A stretch of DNA of 36,910 nt from Pseudomonas salomonii (GTDB lineage: Bacteria > Pseudomonadota > Gammaproteobacteria > Pseudomonadales > Pseudomonadaceae): positions 1-36,910 of the forward strand of contig NZ_FNOX01000024.1 of the NCBI RefSeq assembly GCF_900107155.1, given 5' to 3'. The translations under genes and the position numbers were made by a program. Positions 1 to 8,343 of this stretch are shown one piece after another; position 1 is the first letter of the stretch, and each line of letters begins with the position of its first letter. The notes beneath the pieces were generated by a model. That model had not been told where the DNA came from and did not search any database. It saw only the letters and a program-made list of their open reading frames with translations.

Positions 1-1140
1 TTACCGCCTTCGGTTTTGGCGATGGTGGTGCTGACCGTGCTGCCGTTGTTATAGACGTCGTTGGCTGGGGTGTTGAACACAGTCGAGCCTGTGGTCTCAC
101 CGGCTTTAATAGTGATCGTCTGACCGTTCGAAAGCGTCACAGTGACGTCAGTTTGCGCTTTGTTAGTCAAAGTCGCGGTGTAAGTGATATCACCACCTTC
201 AACCACCGACGCTTTATCAGCAGTCAGGGAAACGGTGGTGTTATCGATCGAATCCGTAATCGTAGTAACCGCAGGCGTGGTGCTCGGTACCAGATTCTCA
301 AAGTTGCCACCGGTTGCACCGGTAATAGTAGTGCTGACGGTCGAACCGTTGTTGTAAACGTCGTTAGCCGGAGTATCCACGACGACGGTGCCGACCGACT
401 CCCCAGCCTTGATCGTAATCACCGAGCCATTGCTCAAGGTGACAGTCACCGGCGTCTGCGCCGGGTTGGTCAAGGTAGCGGTGTAAGTAATCTGCCCGCC
501 TTCAGTCACGGTGTTACCCGCCGTCAACGTGACGGTGGTGGTGTCGATCGAATCCGTAATCGTAGTAACCGCAGGCGTGGTGCTCGGTACCAGATTCTCA
601 AAGTTGCCACCGGTCACACCGGTAATAGTGGTGCTGACAGTCGAACCGTTGTTGTAAACGTCGTTAGCCGGGGTATCCACGACGACCGTGCCAACCGACT
701 CCCCAGCCTTGATGATAATCACCGAGCCATTGCTCAAGGTGACAGTCACCGGCGTCTGCGCCGGGTTGGTCAAGGTAGCGGTATAGGTAATCTGCCCGCC
801 TTCAGTCACGGTGTTGCCCGCCGTCAATGTGACGGTGGTGGTGTCGATCGAATCCGTAATCGTAGTAACCGCAGGCGTCGTGCTCGGCACCAGGTTTTCA
901 AAGTTGCCGCCGGTCGCACCGGTAATGGTGGTCGTGACAGTCGAACCGTTGTTGTAAACGTCGTTAGCCGGGGTATCCACGACGACCGTGCCAACCGACT
1001 CCCCAGCCTTGATGGTAATCACCGAGCCATTGCTCAAGGTGACAGTCACCGGGGTTTGCGCCGGATTGGTCAGGGTAGCGGTGTAAGTGATCTGCCCGCC
1101 TTCAGTCACGGTGTTGCCCGCCGTCAACGTGACGGTGGTG
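1..1140 (-). repeat. Tandem 300-bp repeats inside the adhesin gene
   Basis: Three units of exactly 300 bp (1140-841, 840-541, 540-241) encode successive 100-residue Ig-like domains and are nearly identical in DNA. A fourth, more divergent unit fills 240-1 and continues past the edge. Each unit has the block TEGGQITYTATLTNP and the block NDVYNNGSTV. The identity at silent positions points to recent duplication or gene conversion. The array in related adhesins runs for many more copies, so the true length cannot be judged here. Confidence 0.95.
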
Positions 1141-1961
1141 GTGTCGATGGTGTCGGTAATCTGTGTAACGGCCGGGTTCGGGTCAATCGTCAGCACCAGG
1201 TTGTTGCCGCCGGTGGTGCCGGTGACGTTCACGTTGATCTGGCTTGGGTCGATGTACGGGCTGTCATTCGGTGCCAGCGGCACGTTGACGGTGCCGGTCA
1301 GTTGGCCGGCGGTGATGGTGATCACTGCGCCGTTGGACAGGGTGATGCTCAAGTCATTGACAGGCGGCTGCGTGACGGTGGCGGTGTAGGTCAGCACACC
1401 ACCGGCTTCAGTGATGGTTGGCGTTGCGCTCAGCGTCAGGGTCGACGTCTGCAAGGCCAGGTTGCCATTGCCGCCTGCGCCTTGGGCGCCCGTGAGTTGG
1501 GTTGTTGTCGCGGCGCCCTGGCCCAGTGGGCCGGTCGGGAAGCCGATCGTCGGGTCGACGCGGCCCGCAGTCGCGTCCAGTACAACAAAGCTGTGGCCCC
1601 CGCCCGCAGCACCATTACCGGCAGCCGTCGCGCCGGCGGCGGTAGCATCCAGGTCGGTGGTCGGGTCGGCGCCCGCGACGATGGCTTGCTGCAGTTCGGC
1701 AACCGACGGCGCGGCGTTTTCGGCGGCAGCGGCCAGGTCGAGGCTGGAGTCCGGCAGGTCGGCGCTCCACTGGGTTTCACGGCCCAGGTCCAGGGTGCGG
1801 CCGTCGGCCAGCTCAAGGCTCACGGCGCCGGACATGCCGGTGTCGACCTGGTCGCCTGCGAACAGGCGGTCACCTTCTACAAGGACACGGCGCGTCCCTT
1901 CCGGAGAAATAACGAAAACTTGACCAACAATGCTTTTGACGATGGCAACAACACTGCTCAT
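1..1961 (-). CDS. lapA: LapA-type giant RTX adhesin, N-terminal part (runs off left edge)
   Basis: Reading leftward from ATG at 1961 (GGAG 9 bases upstream) there is an uninterrupted 653-codon frame with no stop before the window edge. The product begins MSSVVAIVKSIVGQVFVISP and continues with the conserved LapA retention module (about residues 1-125), including TAAG at 107-110, where the periplasmic protease LapG is known to cut LapA between Ala108 and Ala109. A linker and one divergent Ig-like domain follow (to about residue 273). Then come 100-residue Ig-like repeats rich in Thr, Val and Asn. In this family the N-terminus plugs the TolC-like pore, so the adhesin stays on the cell surface and mediates biofilm attachment until LapG releases it. 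The RTX C-terminus, and lapD/lapG if linked, would lie outside the window. The divergent lapEBC genes supply its exporter. A MapA-type paralogue is the main alternative identity. Confidence 0.93.
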   Translation of the reverse strand, partial: MSSVVAIVKSIVGQVFVISPEGTRRVLVEGDRLFAGDQVDTGMSGAVSLELADGRTLDLGRETQWSADLPDSSLDLAAAAENAAPSVAELQQAIVAGADPTTDLDATAAGATAAGNGAAGGGHSFVVLDATAGRVDPTIGFPTGPLGQGAATTTQLTGAQGAGGNGNLALQTSTLTLSATPTITEAGGVLTYTATVTQPPVNDLSITLSNGAVITITAGQLTGTVNVPLAPNDSPYIDPSQINVNVTGTTGGNNLVLTIDPNPAVTQITDTIDTTTVTLTAGNTVTEGGQITYTATLTNPAQTPVTVTLSNGSVITIKAGESVGTVVVDTPANDVYNNGSTVTTTITGATGGNFENLVPSTTPAVTTITDSIDTTTVTLTAGNTVTEGGQITYTATLTNPAQTPVTVTLSNGSVIIIKAGESVGTVVVDTPANDVYNNGSTVSTTITGVTGGNFENLVPSTTPAVTTITDSIDTTTVTLTAGNTVTEGGQITYTATLTNPAQTPVTVTLSNGSVITIKAGESVGTVVVDTPANDVYNNGSTVSTTITGATGGNFENLVPSTTPAVTTITDSIDNTTVSLTADKASVVEGGDITYTATLTNKAQTDVTVTLSNGQTITIKAGETTGSTVFNTPANDVYNNGSTVSTTIAKTEGG

Positions 1962-2302
1962 TAAAGATTTCTCCGGCGATCCGTTTCTGATGAATTCCAT
2001 GTGGCCGCTCGCGGGGGTGAGCGCCAGACAGGAGGGGGCGTAGTCTATGTAGTTAATGACGTCAAATTATTGGCTAGATTTATTCGTTATCTAGTTTATG
2101 CCAAACTATTGACCTTCTTGTCGCCATCCTAAACAATTGGCCCCGTAATGTCACATTGATATTTATGCGGCGAACCGTCCTACATGTGTGAAGCAGTTCC
2201 GCTTTTTGAACTTTCCGACGTACGGTCATTACGGTAGCCATTATCCGACGCAGCGAGGCCAATCGCTGTGATTTGAGACAAGAAGTCCTGGGGAATTTTT
2301 TA
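1962..2302. promoter_or_regulatory. Divergent lapA / lapEBC control region
   Basis: This 341-bp gap separates the starts of the adhesin and of its exporter operon. It is clearly more AT-rich than the flanking genes, especially at 2040-2170, and I find no convincing small gene in it. It must contain promoters for both directions. The clearest structure is the dyad at 2061-2113, listed separately. I could not assign confident -35/-10 pairs by eye. Confidence 0.6.
2061..2113. promoter_or_regulatory. Dyad with two FleQ-like boxes
   Basis: GTCAAATTATTGGC (2061-2074) and GCCAAACTATTGAC (2100-2113) each match 10 of 14 positions of the published FleQ box GTCaNTAAAtTGAC. They face each other as an imperfect inverted repeat, with an inner CTAGAT/ATCTAG pair between them. 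FleQ is the c-di-GMP-responsive regulator that controls lapA in Pseudomonas. Binding here is inferred from motif similarity only. Confidence 0.4.
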
Positions 2303-3661
2303 ATGCGTCTGCACCTGTTCAAGGCAATACCGTTCGTACTCGCCGCCGGTTTCGTACACGCCCAAACATTGCCCCAGGCCATGCAGCAGGCGCTGGATGT
2401 GCACCCGGAAATTCAAGCCGGCGTGAACAGCCGAATCGCCGCCGATTACCAATTGCGCGCGGCTCAAGGTGGTTACTTGCCACGCGTTGACCTGAACGCC
2501 GGTTACGGTCGTGAAGGCACCGACAACTCCACCACCCGCGCCGCCAGCGGCCCGAACGGCAACCAGTGGGACACCCACAACCGCGGCGAATCGAGCCTGC
2601 GTCTGCAACAGATGATTTTTGACGGTTTCGCCACCTCCAGCGAAGTCGGGCGCCAACAAGCCAACGTCAATTCCCGCGCTTACTCCTTGCTGGGTACTTC
2701 CGAACGCACCGGTTTGACTGTCGCCCAGGTGTACCTGGATGTGCTGACACGCCGTGAGTTCGTGCGCCTGGCTGAAGAAAACCTGCGCAACCACGAACGC
2801 ATTTACGACCAGATCAAGCTGCGCACCCAACGCGGCGTCGGTAACGGTGCCGACCAGGACCAAGCCGAAGCGCGTCTGGCCCAGGCCCGCAACAACCTGA
2901 TCACCGAGCAGACCAACCTGGCCGACTCACAGGTCAACTACCTCAGCGCCGTCGGCCAGATGCCCGACCAGCTTGAGCGCCCAGCGCCTTTTATGGCCAT
3001 GCTGCCGGCGGACCTGAATGAAGCCCGTCGCCAGATGCTCGACAACAGCCCGATCCTGCGTTCGGCCGAGTCGGATATCTCCGCCGCCGAAAGTCAGTAC
3101 GAAGCTGCCAAGTCCACCTTTTACCCGCGCTTTGATGCGGAGCTGGGCACTAATGCCGACAACAACGTCGGCGGCGATGCCGGCCACAGCAACGGCTGGG
3201 AAGCCATGGTGCGCATGCGCTTCAACCTGTTTGCCGGTGGCAGCAACAAGGCCGACCTGCAGTCCAAGTCGTACCAGGCCAGCCAGGCTCTGGATATCCG
3301 CAACAACGCCTTGCGCCAACTCAATGAAGAACTGGGCCTGGCCTGGAACGCCTTGAACAACGCCAATGCGCAGTTGCCGGTTGCCCAGCAATACGTCGAC
3401 CACAGCACCCGCGTGCGCACGTCTTACCAGCAGCAGTTCAGCCTGGGCCAACGAACCCTGCTCGACTTGCTCGACAGTGAGAACGAATTGTTCACCGCTT
3501 CCCGTCGTCTGGAAGAGATCAAGAACATTCAGTTATTTACTCAATATCGAATCAAGGCGACCATGGGCGAATTGCTCAAAAGCCAGGGCGTAGTCGCACC
3601 GATGGCGTCCGTCGTACAGAACGACGTGAAACCTAAAGTCCAACTGCCTGGGATGAATTGA
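2303..3661 (+). CDS. lapE: LapE, TolC-family outer membrane channel of the adhesin exporter
   Basis: The 452-residue product has a signal peptide (MRLHLFKAIPFVLAAGFVHA) followed by the usual TolC opening TLPQAMQQALDVHPEI. Two outer-membrane-efflux repeats cover the rest, with long Gln/Ala-rich helices. It would form the trimeric pore through which the adhesin passes and in which its N-terminus is held. I chose the ATG at 2303 rather than one 10 codons upstream, because it places the hydrophobic signal sequence directly at the N-terminus and follows a purine-rich GGGGAA. It is the first gene of a three-gene unit (41 bp to lapB) divergent from the adhesin. The family assignment is secure; the lapE name rests on context. 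Confidence 0.93.
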   Translation: MRLHLFKAIPFVLAAGFVHAQTLPQAMQQALDVHPEIQAGVNSRIAADYQLRAAQGGYLPRVDLNAGYGREGTDNSTTRAASGPNGNQWDTHNRGESSLRLQQMIFDGFATSSEVGRQQANVNSRAYSLLGTSERTGLTVAQVYLDVLTRREFVRLAEENLRNHERIYDQIKLRTQRGVGNGADQDQAEARLAQARNNLITEQTNLADSQVNYLSAVGQMPDQLERPAPFMAMLPADLNEARRQMLDNSPILRSAESDISAAESQYEAAKSTFYPRFDAELGTNADNNVGGDAGHSNGWEAMVRMRFNLFAGGSNKADLQSKSYQASQALDIRNNALRQLNEELGLAWNALNNANAQLPVAQQYVDHSTRVRTSYQQQFSLGQRTLLDLLDSENELFTASRRLEEIKNIQLFTQYRIKATMGELLKSQGVVAPMASVVQNDVKPKVQLPGMN

Positions 3662-3702
3662 GCCACCCCAATAGCCCTATCTGTTAGTCGAGAGTGCACC
3701 GC

Positions 3703-5859
3703 GTGGAATCCGAAGTCAGTCGAGTTCATCTCAGTCATGATCCACGCACGCTGCACGACGACCCGTTACTGGACGGGCTGTTGGCGCTCTGTGCCCTGCA
3801 TCAAAAGCCCGCCAGCGCGGCCATGCTCACCACCGGTTTGCCGCTGCCGTCGCAGCGCCTGAGTGCCGAATTGCTGCCACGTGCAGCCGCGCGTGCCGGG
3901 CTGCAAGGCCGGGTGTTGCAGCGCAAGCTGGAACAGATCCCGACGATTGCACTGCCGGCGTTGCTGTTGCTCAAGGACGGTCGCAGTACCGTGCTGGTGG
4001 GTTGGCAAGGCGAAGACGAAGCACGCATCCTGCTCAGCGAAAGCGACGGCGGTGAAGTGCTGATCAAACGTGAGCTGCTGGCCGACGACTACATCGGCAA
4101 GGTCTTCTTCGCCCAGCCTCAGCATAAATTCGACGTCAACCACGGCACCCTGATTCCTCGGGCGCGCTCGTGGTTTCGCGACACGCTCAAACGTTCGCGC
4201 TGGCTCTACACCGACGCCATCGCCGCGAGCTTCCTGATCAACATCATCGCCATGGCCGCGCCGCTGTTTGTGATGAACGTGTACGACCGTGTCGTGCCAA
4301 ACCAGGCCACCGCCACCCTCTGGGTGCTGGCCGTGGGTATCTGCGGCGCCTACCTGTTCGACCTGGTGCTCAAAAGCCTGCGCAGTTTGTGCCTGGACCT
4401 GGCCGGCAAGAAAACCGACCTGATCATCTCGGCCACGCTGTTCGAGCGCATTGTGGGCATGTCCATGAAGTACCGCCCGGCACGGGTTGGCAGCTTCGCG
4501 CAGAACATCCATGAGTTTCAGAGCCTGCGTGATTTCCTCGCATCCTTGACCCTCACCAGTCTGATCGACCTGCCGTTCACGTTGCTGATTTTCCTGGTGA
4601 TCGCCATCCTGGGCGGGCACCTGGTGTGGATCCCGGTACTGGCGTTCCCGCTGGCCTTGGGCATCGGCTACGCCCTGCAAAAACCGCTGGTAGCGACCAT
4701 GGAGCGGACCATGGCCCTGGCCGCCGAGCGCCAGTCCAGCCTGATCGAAACCCTCGCCGGGCTCGATGCGGTCAAGGTCAACAACGCCGAGAGCGAGCGC
4801 CAGTACGGCTGGGAGCAGACCATCGGCACCCTCAGCCGCCTCGAGCTGCGCGTGAAGTTGCTGTCGGGCCTGTCGATGAACATGACCTTGCTCATCCAGC
4901 AACTGGCCGGCGTGATCATGATCGTCTTCGGCGTGTACCAGATCATCGACGGCAACCTCAGCATGGGCGGCCTGATTGCCTGCTACATGCTCAGTGGCCG
5001 CGCTTTGAGCCCGCTGGCCTCGCTGTCGGGCCTGCTGACCCGTTACCAGCAAGCCAAGGTCACCATGACCTCGGTGGACCAGATGATGGAGCTGCCCCAG
5101 GAGCGCAATTTCGAAGAGCGGCCCATGAGCCGCCGCACCCTGCAAGGCGCCATCGAGTGCCGTGGCCTGAACTTCACGTACCCGAACCAGCAGAACGCCG
5201 CGCTGAAAAACATCAACCTGGTGATCAAGCCGGGCGAGAAAATCGGCATCATCGGCCGCAGTGGCTCGGGCAAAAGCTCCCTGGCCAAGCTGATTGTCGG
5301 CCTGTACCAGCCCGACTCCGGCGCCTTGCTGGTGGACGGTGTGGACGTGCGCCAGATCGACGTGAGCGAGTTGCGCCACAACATCGGCTACGTCGCCCAA
5401 GACATTCAACTGCTGGCCGGCACCCTGCGTGACAATTTGGTGTCCGGTGCGCGCTACGTAGAAGACGAAATGGTCTTGCAAGCCGCGGAATTGGCCGGCG
5501 TGCACGAATTCGCCCGCCTGCACCCACAAGGTTATGAACTGCAAGTGGGCGAGCGCGGGCAGAACCTGTCCGGCGGCCAGCGCCAGAACGTCGCCCTGGC
5601 CCGTGCGCTGCTGCTCAACCCGCCCATCCTGCTGCTGGACGAACCCACCAGCGCCATGGACAACACCGGTGAAGAACGCTTGAAACAACGCCTGCAAGCC
5701 GTGGTGCAAAACAAGACCGTGGTGCTGGTGACGCACCGTGCCTCACTGCTCTCGCTGGTGGACCGCCTGTTGGTGGTCGACCGTGGGCAGATCCTCGCAG
5801 ACGGCCCGAAAGCCGTGGTTATGGAAGCGTTGAAAAAGGGGCAGATCAGTGTTGCTTAA
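3703..5859 (+). CDS. lapB: LapB, type I secretion ABC exporter with degenerate C39 domain
   Basis: This 718-residue inner membrane ATPase drives export of the adhesin. Residues about 1-135 form a C39-like domain. Where true C39 peptidases have their catalytic Cys motif, this protein reads LLDGLLALC, so it should bind substrate rather than cut it. Membrane helices occupy about 160-430. The nucleotide-binding domain has Walker A GRSGSGKSS (about 518-526), signature LSGGQRQ (about 622), Walker B ILLLDEPTSAMD (about 642) and an H-loop VTHR. GTG at 3703 gives the family N-terminus MESEVSRV and has GAGAG 8 bases upstream; a GTG three codons earlier is possible. The 3' end overlaps lapC by 11 bases, which suggests translational coupling. 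Confidence 0.95.
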   Translation: MESEVSRVHLSHDPRTLHDDPLLDGLLALCALHQKPASAAMLTTGLPLPSQRLSAELLPRAAARAGLQGRVLQRKLEQIPTIALPALLLLKDGRSTVLVGWQGEDEARILLSESDGGEVLIKRELLADDYIGKVFFAQPQHKFDVNHGTLIPRARSWFRDTLKRSRWLYTDAIAASFLINIIAMAAPLFVMNVYDRVVPNQATATLWVLAVGICGAYLFDLVLKSLRSLCLDLAGKKTDLIISATLFERIVGMSMKYRPARVGSFAQNIHEFQSLRDFLASLTLTSLIDLPFTLLIFLVIAILGGHLVWIPVLAFPLALGIGYALQKPLVATMERTMALAAERQSSLIETLAGLDAVKVNNAESERQYGWEQTIGTLSRLELRVKLLSGLSMNMTLLIQQLAGVIMIVFGVYQIIDGNLSMGGLIACYMLSGRALSPLASLSGLLTRYQQAKVTMTSVDQMMELPQERNFEERPMSRRTLQGAIECRGLNFTYPNQQNAALKNINLVIKPGEKIGIIGRSGSGKSSLAKLIVGLYQPDSGALLVDGVDVRQIDVSELRHNIGYVAQDIQLLAGTLRDNLVSGARYVEDEMVLQAAELAGVHEFARLHPQGYELQVGERGQNLSGGQRQNVALARALLLNPPILLLDEPTSAMDNTGEERLKQRLQAVVQNKTVVLVTHRASLLSLVDRLLVVDRGQILADGPKAVVMEALKKGQISVA

Positions 5860-7213
5860 CTCCATCAAAAGCGCGGTCGGCCGCTACTTCAAAGGCACCG
5901 ACTCGCTGCAGGGCCAGCCCCTGCCTGAAGTCAACAAAGCGCTGATCGAAGATGCGCCGCGGGTAATCCGCCTGACCATCTGGGCCATCATTGCGTTCTT
6001 CGTCTTCCTGGTGACCTGGGCCGGTTTTTCCAGCATCGACGAAGTTACCCGAGGCGACGGCAAGGCGATTCCGTCGTCCAAGCTGCAAAAAATCCAGAAC
6101 CTGGAAGGCGGCATCGTCTCCGAACTGTATGTGAAGGAAGGCCAGATCGTCGAAGCCGGCGCGCCGTTGATTCGCCTCGATGACACTCGGTTTGTCTCCA
6201 ATGCCGGCGAAACCGAAGCCTTGCGCCTGGCCATGCAACTGCGCGTCGAGCGCCTGAGTGCGCAGGTGGATGACCGTCCGCTGAACATCCCGGATGACGT
6301 GCTCAAGGCTGCGCCCAGCCAGGCCGCCAACGAGCGTTCGCTGTATGAAAGCCGCCGTCAGCAGTTGAAAGACGAAGTGGGTGGTTTGCAGGAGCAACTG
6401 GTGCAGCGCCAGCAGGAACTGCGCGAATTCAGCTCCAAGCAAGGCCAGTACCGCAGCCAGTTGTCCCTGCAACGCCAGGAAATCAACATGTCCGAGCCGT
6501 TGGTGGCCCAGGGCGCGGTATCGCCGGTGGAAGTGTTGCGCCTCAAGCGCGCCGAGATGGAAACCCGTGGTCAGCTGGACGCCACCACCCTGGCGATCCC
6601 GCGCGCCGAGTCGGCGATCAAGGAAGTGCAGCGCAAGATCGACGAAACCCGTGGCAAATTCCGCAGCGAAGCCCTGACCCAACTCAACGAAGCGCGCACC
6701 GAGCTGAACAAGGCCGAGTCCACCGGCCGTGCCCTCGAAGACCGCGTCAGCCGTACCCTGGTCACCTCGCCGGTGCGCGGCATCGTCAAGCAGCTGTTGG
6801 TCAACACCGTCGGTGGCGTGATCCAGCCGGGCAGCGACATGGTCGAAATCGTGCCGCTCAATGACACCCTGCTGGTTGAAGCCAAGATCCGCCCGCAAGA
6901 CATCGCCTTCCTGCATCCCGGGCAAGAGGCGATCGTCAAGTTCACCGCCTATGACTACACCATTTATGGCGGCCTGAAGGCCAAGCTTGAGCGCATCGGT
7001 GCCGACACCATCACCGATGAGGACAAGAAGACCACCTACTACATGATCACGCTTCGCACCGACCGCAGCCACTTGGGCACTGATGAGAAGCCCTTGTTGA
7101 TCATTCCCGGCATGGTGGCCTCGGTGGACATCATCACCGGCAAGAAAAGCATCCTCAGCTACCTGCTCAAGCCGATCATCAAGGCGCGCGCCGAGGCGTT
7201 GCACGAGCGCTAA
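5849..7213 (+). CDS. lapC: LapC, HlyD-family membrane fusion protein
   Basis: The 454-residue periplasmic adaptor links LapB to LapE. It has a short cytoplasmic N-terminus and one membrane helix (about 41-60). A lipoyl-like half motif follows (about 83-115, KIQNLEGGIVSELYVKEGQ), then a long coiled coil (about 160-280) rich in Glu, Gln and Arg. The second lipoyl half and beta-barrel come after TLVTSPVRGIVKQLLV. This order is standard for type I secretion adaptors. The GTG start overlaps the lapB end by 11 bases and has AAGGGG 8 bases upstream. It closes the lapEBC unit, and a strong REP hairpin follows 22 bases after its stop. Confidence 0.95.
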   Translation: MLLNSIKSAVGRYFKGTDSLQGQPLPEVNKALIEDAPRVIRLTIWAIIAFFVFLVTWAGFSSIDEVTRGDGKAIPSSKLQKIQNLEGGIVSELYVKEGQIVEAGAPLIRLDDTRFVSNAGETEALRLAMQLRVERLSAQVDDRPLNIPDDVLKAAPSQAANERSLYESRRQQLKDEVGGLQEQLVQRQQELREFSSKQGQYRSQLSLQRQEINMSEPLVAQGAVSPVEVLRLKRAEMETRGQLDATTLAIPRAESAIKEVQRKIDETRGKFRSEALTQLNEARTELNKAESTGRALEDRVSRTLVTSPVRGIVKQLLVNTVGGVIQPGSDMVEIVPLNDTLLVEAKIRPQDIAFLHPGQEAIVKFTAYDYTIYGGLKAKLERIGADTITDEDKKTTYYMITLRTDRSHLGTDEKPLLIIPGMVASVDIITGKKSILSYLLKPIIKARAEALHER

Positions 7214-7235
7214 GCCGCATCGCCTGGACCGACGC

Positions 7236-7302
7236 CTTCGCGAGCAAGCCCGCTCCCACCTTGGAAAGCATTCCAAATGTGGGAGCGGGCTTGCTCGCGA
7301 AG
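7236..7302. repeat. REP-type palindrome (inverted pair)
   Basis: Two perfect 24-base arms (7236-7259 and 7279-7302) contain the GTGGGAGCGGGC core and its complement. Between them lies a second small palindrome, TTGGAA-AGCA-TTCCAA (7261-7276). The whole element can fold into one long hairpin just after lapC. Extragenic palindromes of this type are numerous in P. fluorescens-group genomes and often sit at operon ends. There is no T-run, so it is not a classic intrinsic terminator. Confidence 0.9.
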
Positions 7303-7334
7303 GGGCCATCAGCCTCACCACCTTTCACAATGCC

Positions 7335-7429
7335 TACCGCAAATCGCCATATCGATATTCGCTAACGGTATTTAAGCTTCCATTCTTATACCTATAAATT
7401 CACTCCCCTGTCCGACCGGGAGTGCCCTT
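7335..7429 (+). promoter_or_regulatory. AT-rich leader of the TauD-like operon
   Basis: This short stretch is AT-rich compared with its surroundings and contains TATACC and TATAAA within 7388-7398 as possible -10 elements. The GGGAG near 7419 is the ribosome binding site for the ATG at 7430. No firm -35 element or named operator could be assigned. Confidence 0.35.
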
Positions 7430-8323
7430 ATGTCCGCCACCTCTACTGTTCCAACAGCGACCCCCACCGCCCAATTCTTCGAGATTCGCCCACTGCCCGG
7501 CAGTGTCGGCGCCGAGGTCATCGGCCTGGACTTGTCCCGCCCGGTCAACGACACGGACTTCGCCCGCATTCACCGCGCGCACCTGGACCACCACGTCGTG
7601 GTGTTCCGCGACCAACGCATTACCCCTGAACAACAGATCGCCTTCAGCCGCCGTTTCGGCGTGCTGCAGATCCACGTGCTCAAACAATTCCTGCTGGCTA
7701 ACCACCCGGAAATCCTGATCGTCTCCAACATCATCGAGAACGGCCAATCCATCGGCCTGGGTGACGCGGGCAAGTTCTGGCATTCGGACCTCTCCTATAA
7801 AGAGCTGCCCAGCCTGGGCTCAATGCTGCACGCGCAAGAGTTGCCGTCCGAAGGCGGCGACACCCTGTTCGCCGACATGCACAAAGCCTGGGAGCAACTG
7901 CCCGAGCATCTGCGCAAAGCCGTGGAAGGCCGCAGCGCCGCGCACTCCTACACCGCGCGTTACAGCGAAACCAAATTCGAAGGCAACTGGCGCCCAACCC
8001 TCACGCCCGAACAGTTGGCTCAGGTGGCGCAAGTGGTCCACCCGATTGTGCGCACCCACCCGGAAAACGGCCGCAAAGCTCTGTTCGTCAGCGAAGGCTT
8101 CACCACCCGCATCGTCGGCCTGCCGGAAGACGAAAGCCGCGACCTGCTGGCCCAGCTTTACGCCCACAGCGTGCTGCCGCAGAACATCTACCGCCACCAG
8201 TGGCAGCCCCACGACCTGGTGTTCTGGGACAACCGCTCGCTGATCCACCTGGCCGCCGGTTGCCCGAGCCACCTGCGCCGCAAACTGTTTCGCACCACCA
8301 TCCAGGGCGATGCGCCTTTCTGA
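7430..8323 (+). CDS. TauD/TfdA-family Fe(II)/2-oxoglutarate dioxygenase
   Basis: The 297-residue cytoplasmic enzyme is of normal length for the family. The iron-binding triad is visible as H118-x-D120 (FWHSDLSYK) and H273 (RSLIHLA). R284, eleven residues after the last His as in TauD, is in place to bind 2-oxoglutarate. Members hydroxylate a substrate next to a heteroatom; TauD releases sulfite from taurine. The ABC ATPase and permease genes that follow at once are of the SsuBC/TauBC kind, so an organosulfur substrate is the best guess. The family also acts on phenoxyacids, alkyl sulfates and amino acids, so the substrate is open. It is the first gene of a probable three- or four-gene unit. 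Confidence 0.9.
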   Translation: MSATSTVPTATPTAQFFEIRPLPGSVGAEVIGLDLSRPVNDTDFARIHRAHLDHHVVVFRDQRITPEQQIAFSRRFGVLQIHVLKQFLLANHPEILIVSNIIENGQSIGLGDAGKFWHSDLSYKELPSLGSMLHAQELPSEGGDTLFADMHKAWEQLPEHLRKAVEGRSAAHSYTARYSETKFEGNWRPTLTPEQLAQVAQVVHPIVRTHPENGRKALFVSEGFTTRIVGLPEDESRDLLAQLYAHSVLPQNIYRHQWQPHDLVFWDNRSLIHLAAGCPSHLRRKLFRTTIQGDAPF

Positions 8324-8343
8324 TTCCCGGCAAGAGAGTTGAC

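Noticed and set aside
153..1964. A 603-codon open frame on the + strand across the adhesin repeats
   Set aside because: It is the antisense of the LapA frame, has no family resemblance, and its repeats follow from the 300-bp adhesin units. The minus-strand frame gives a textbook LapA N-terminus.
3766..5736. A 656-codon minus-strand frame opposite lapB, and similar ones at 5846-7321 and 13551-15068
   Set aside because: All lie antisense to well-identified genes, have low-complexity composition, and lack ribosome binding sites.
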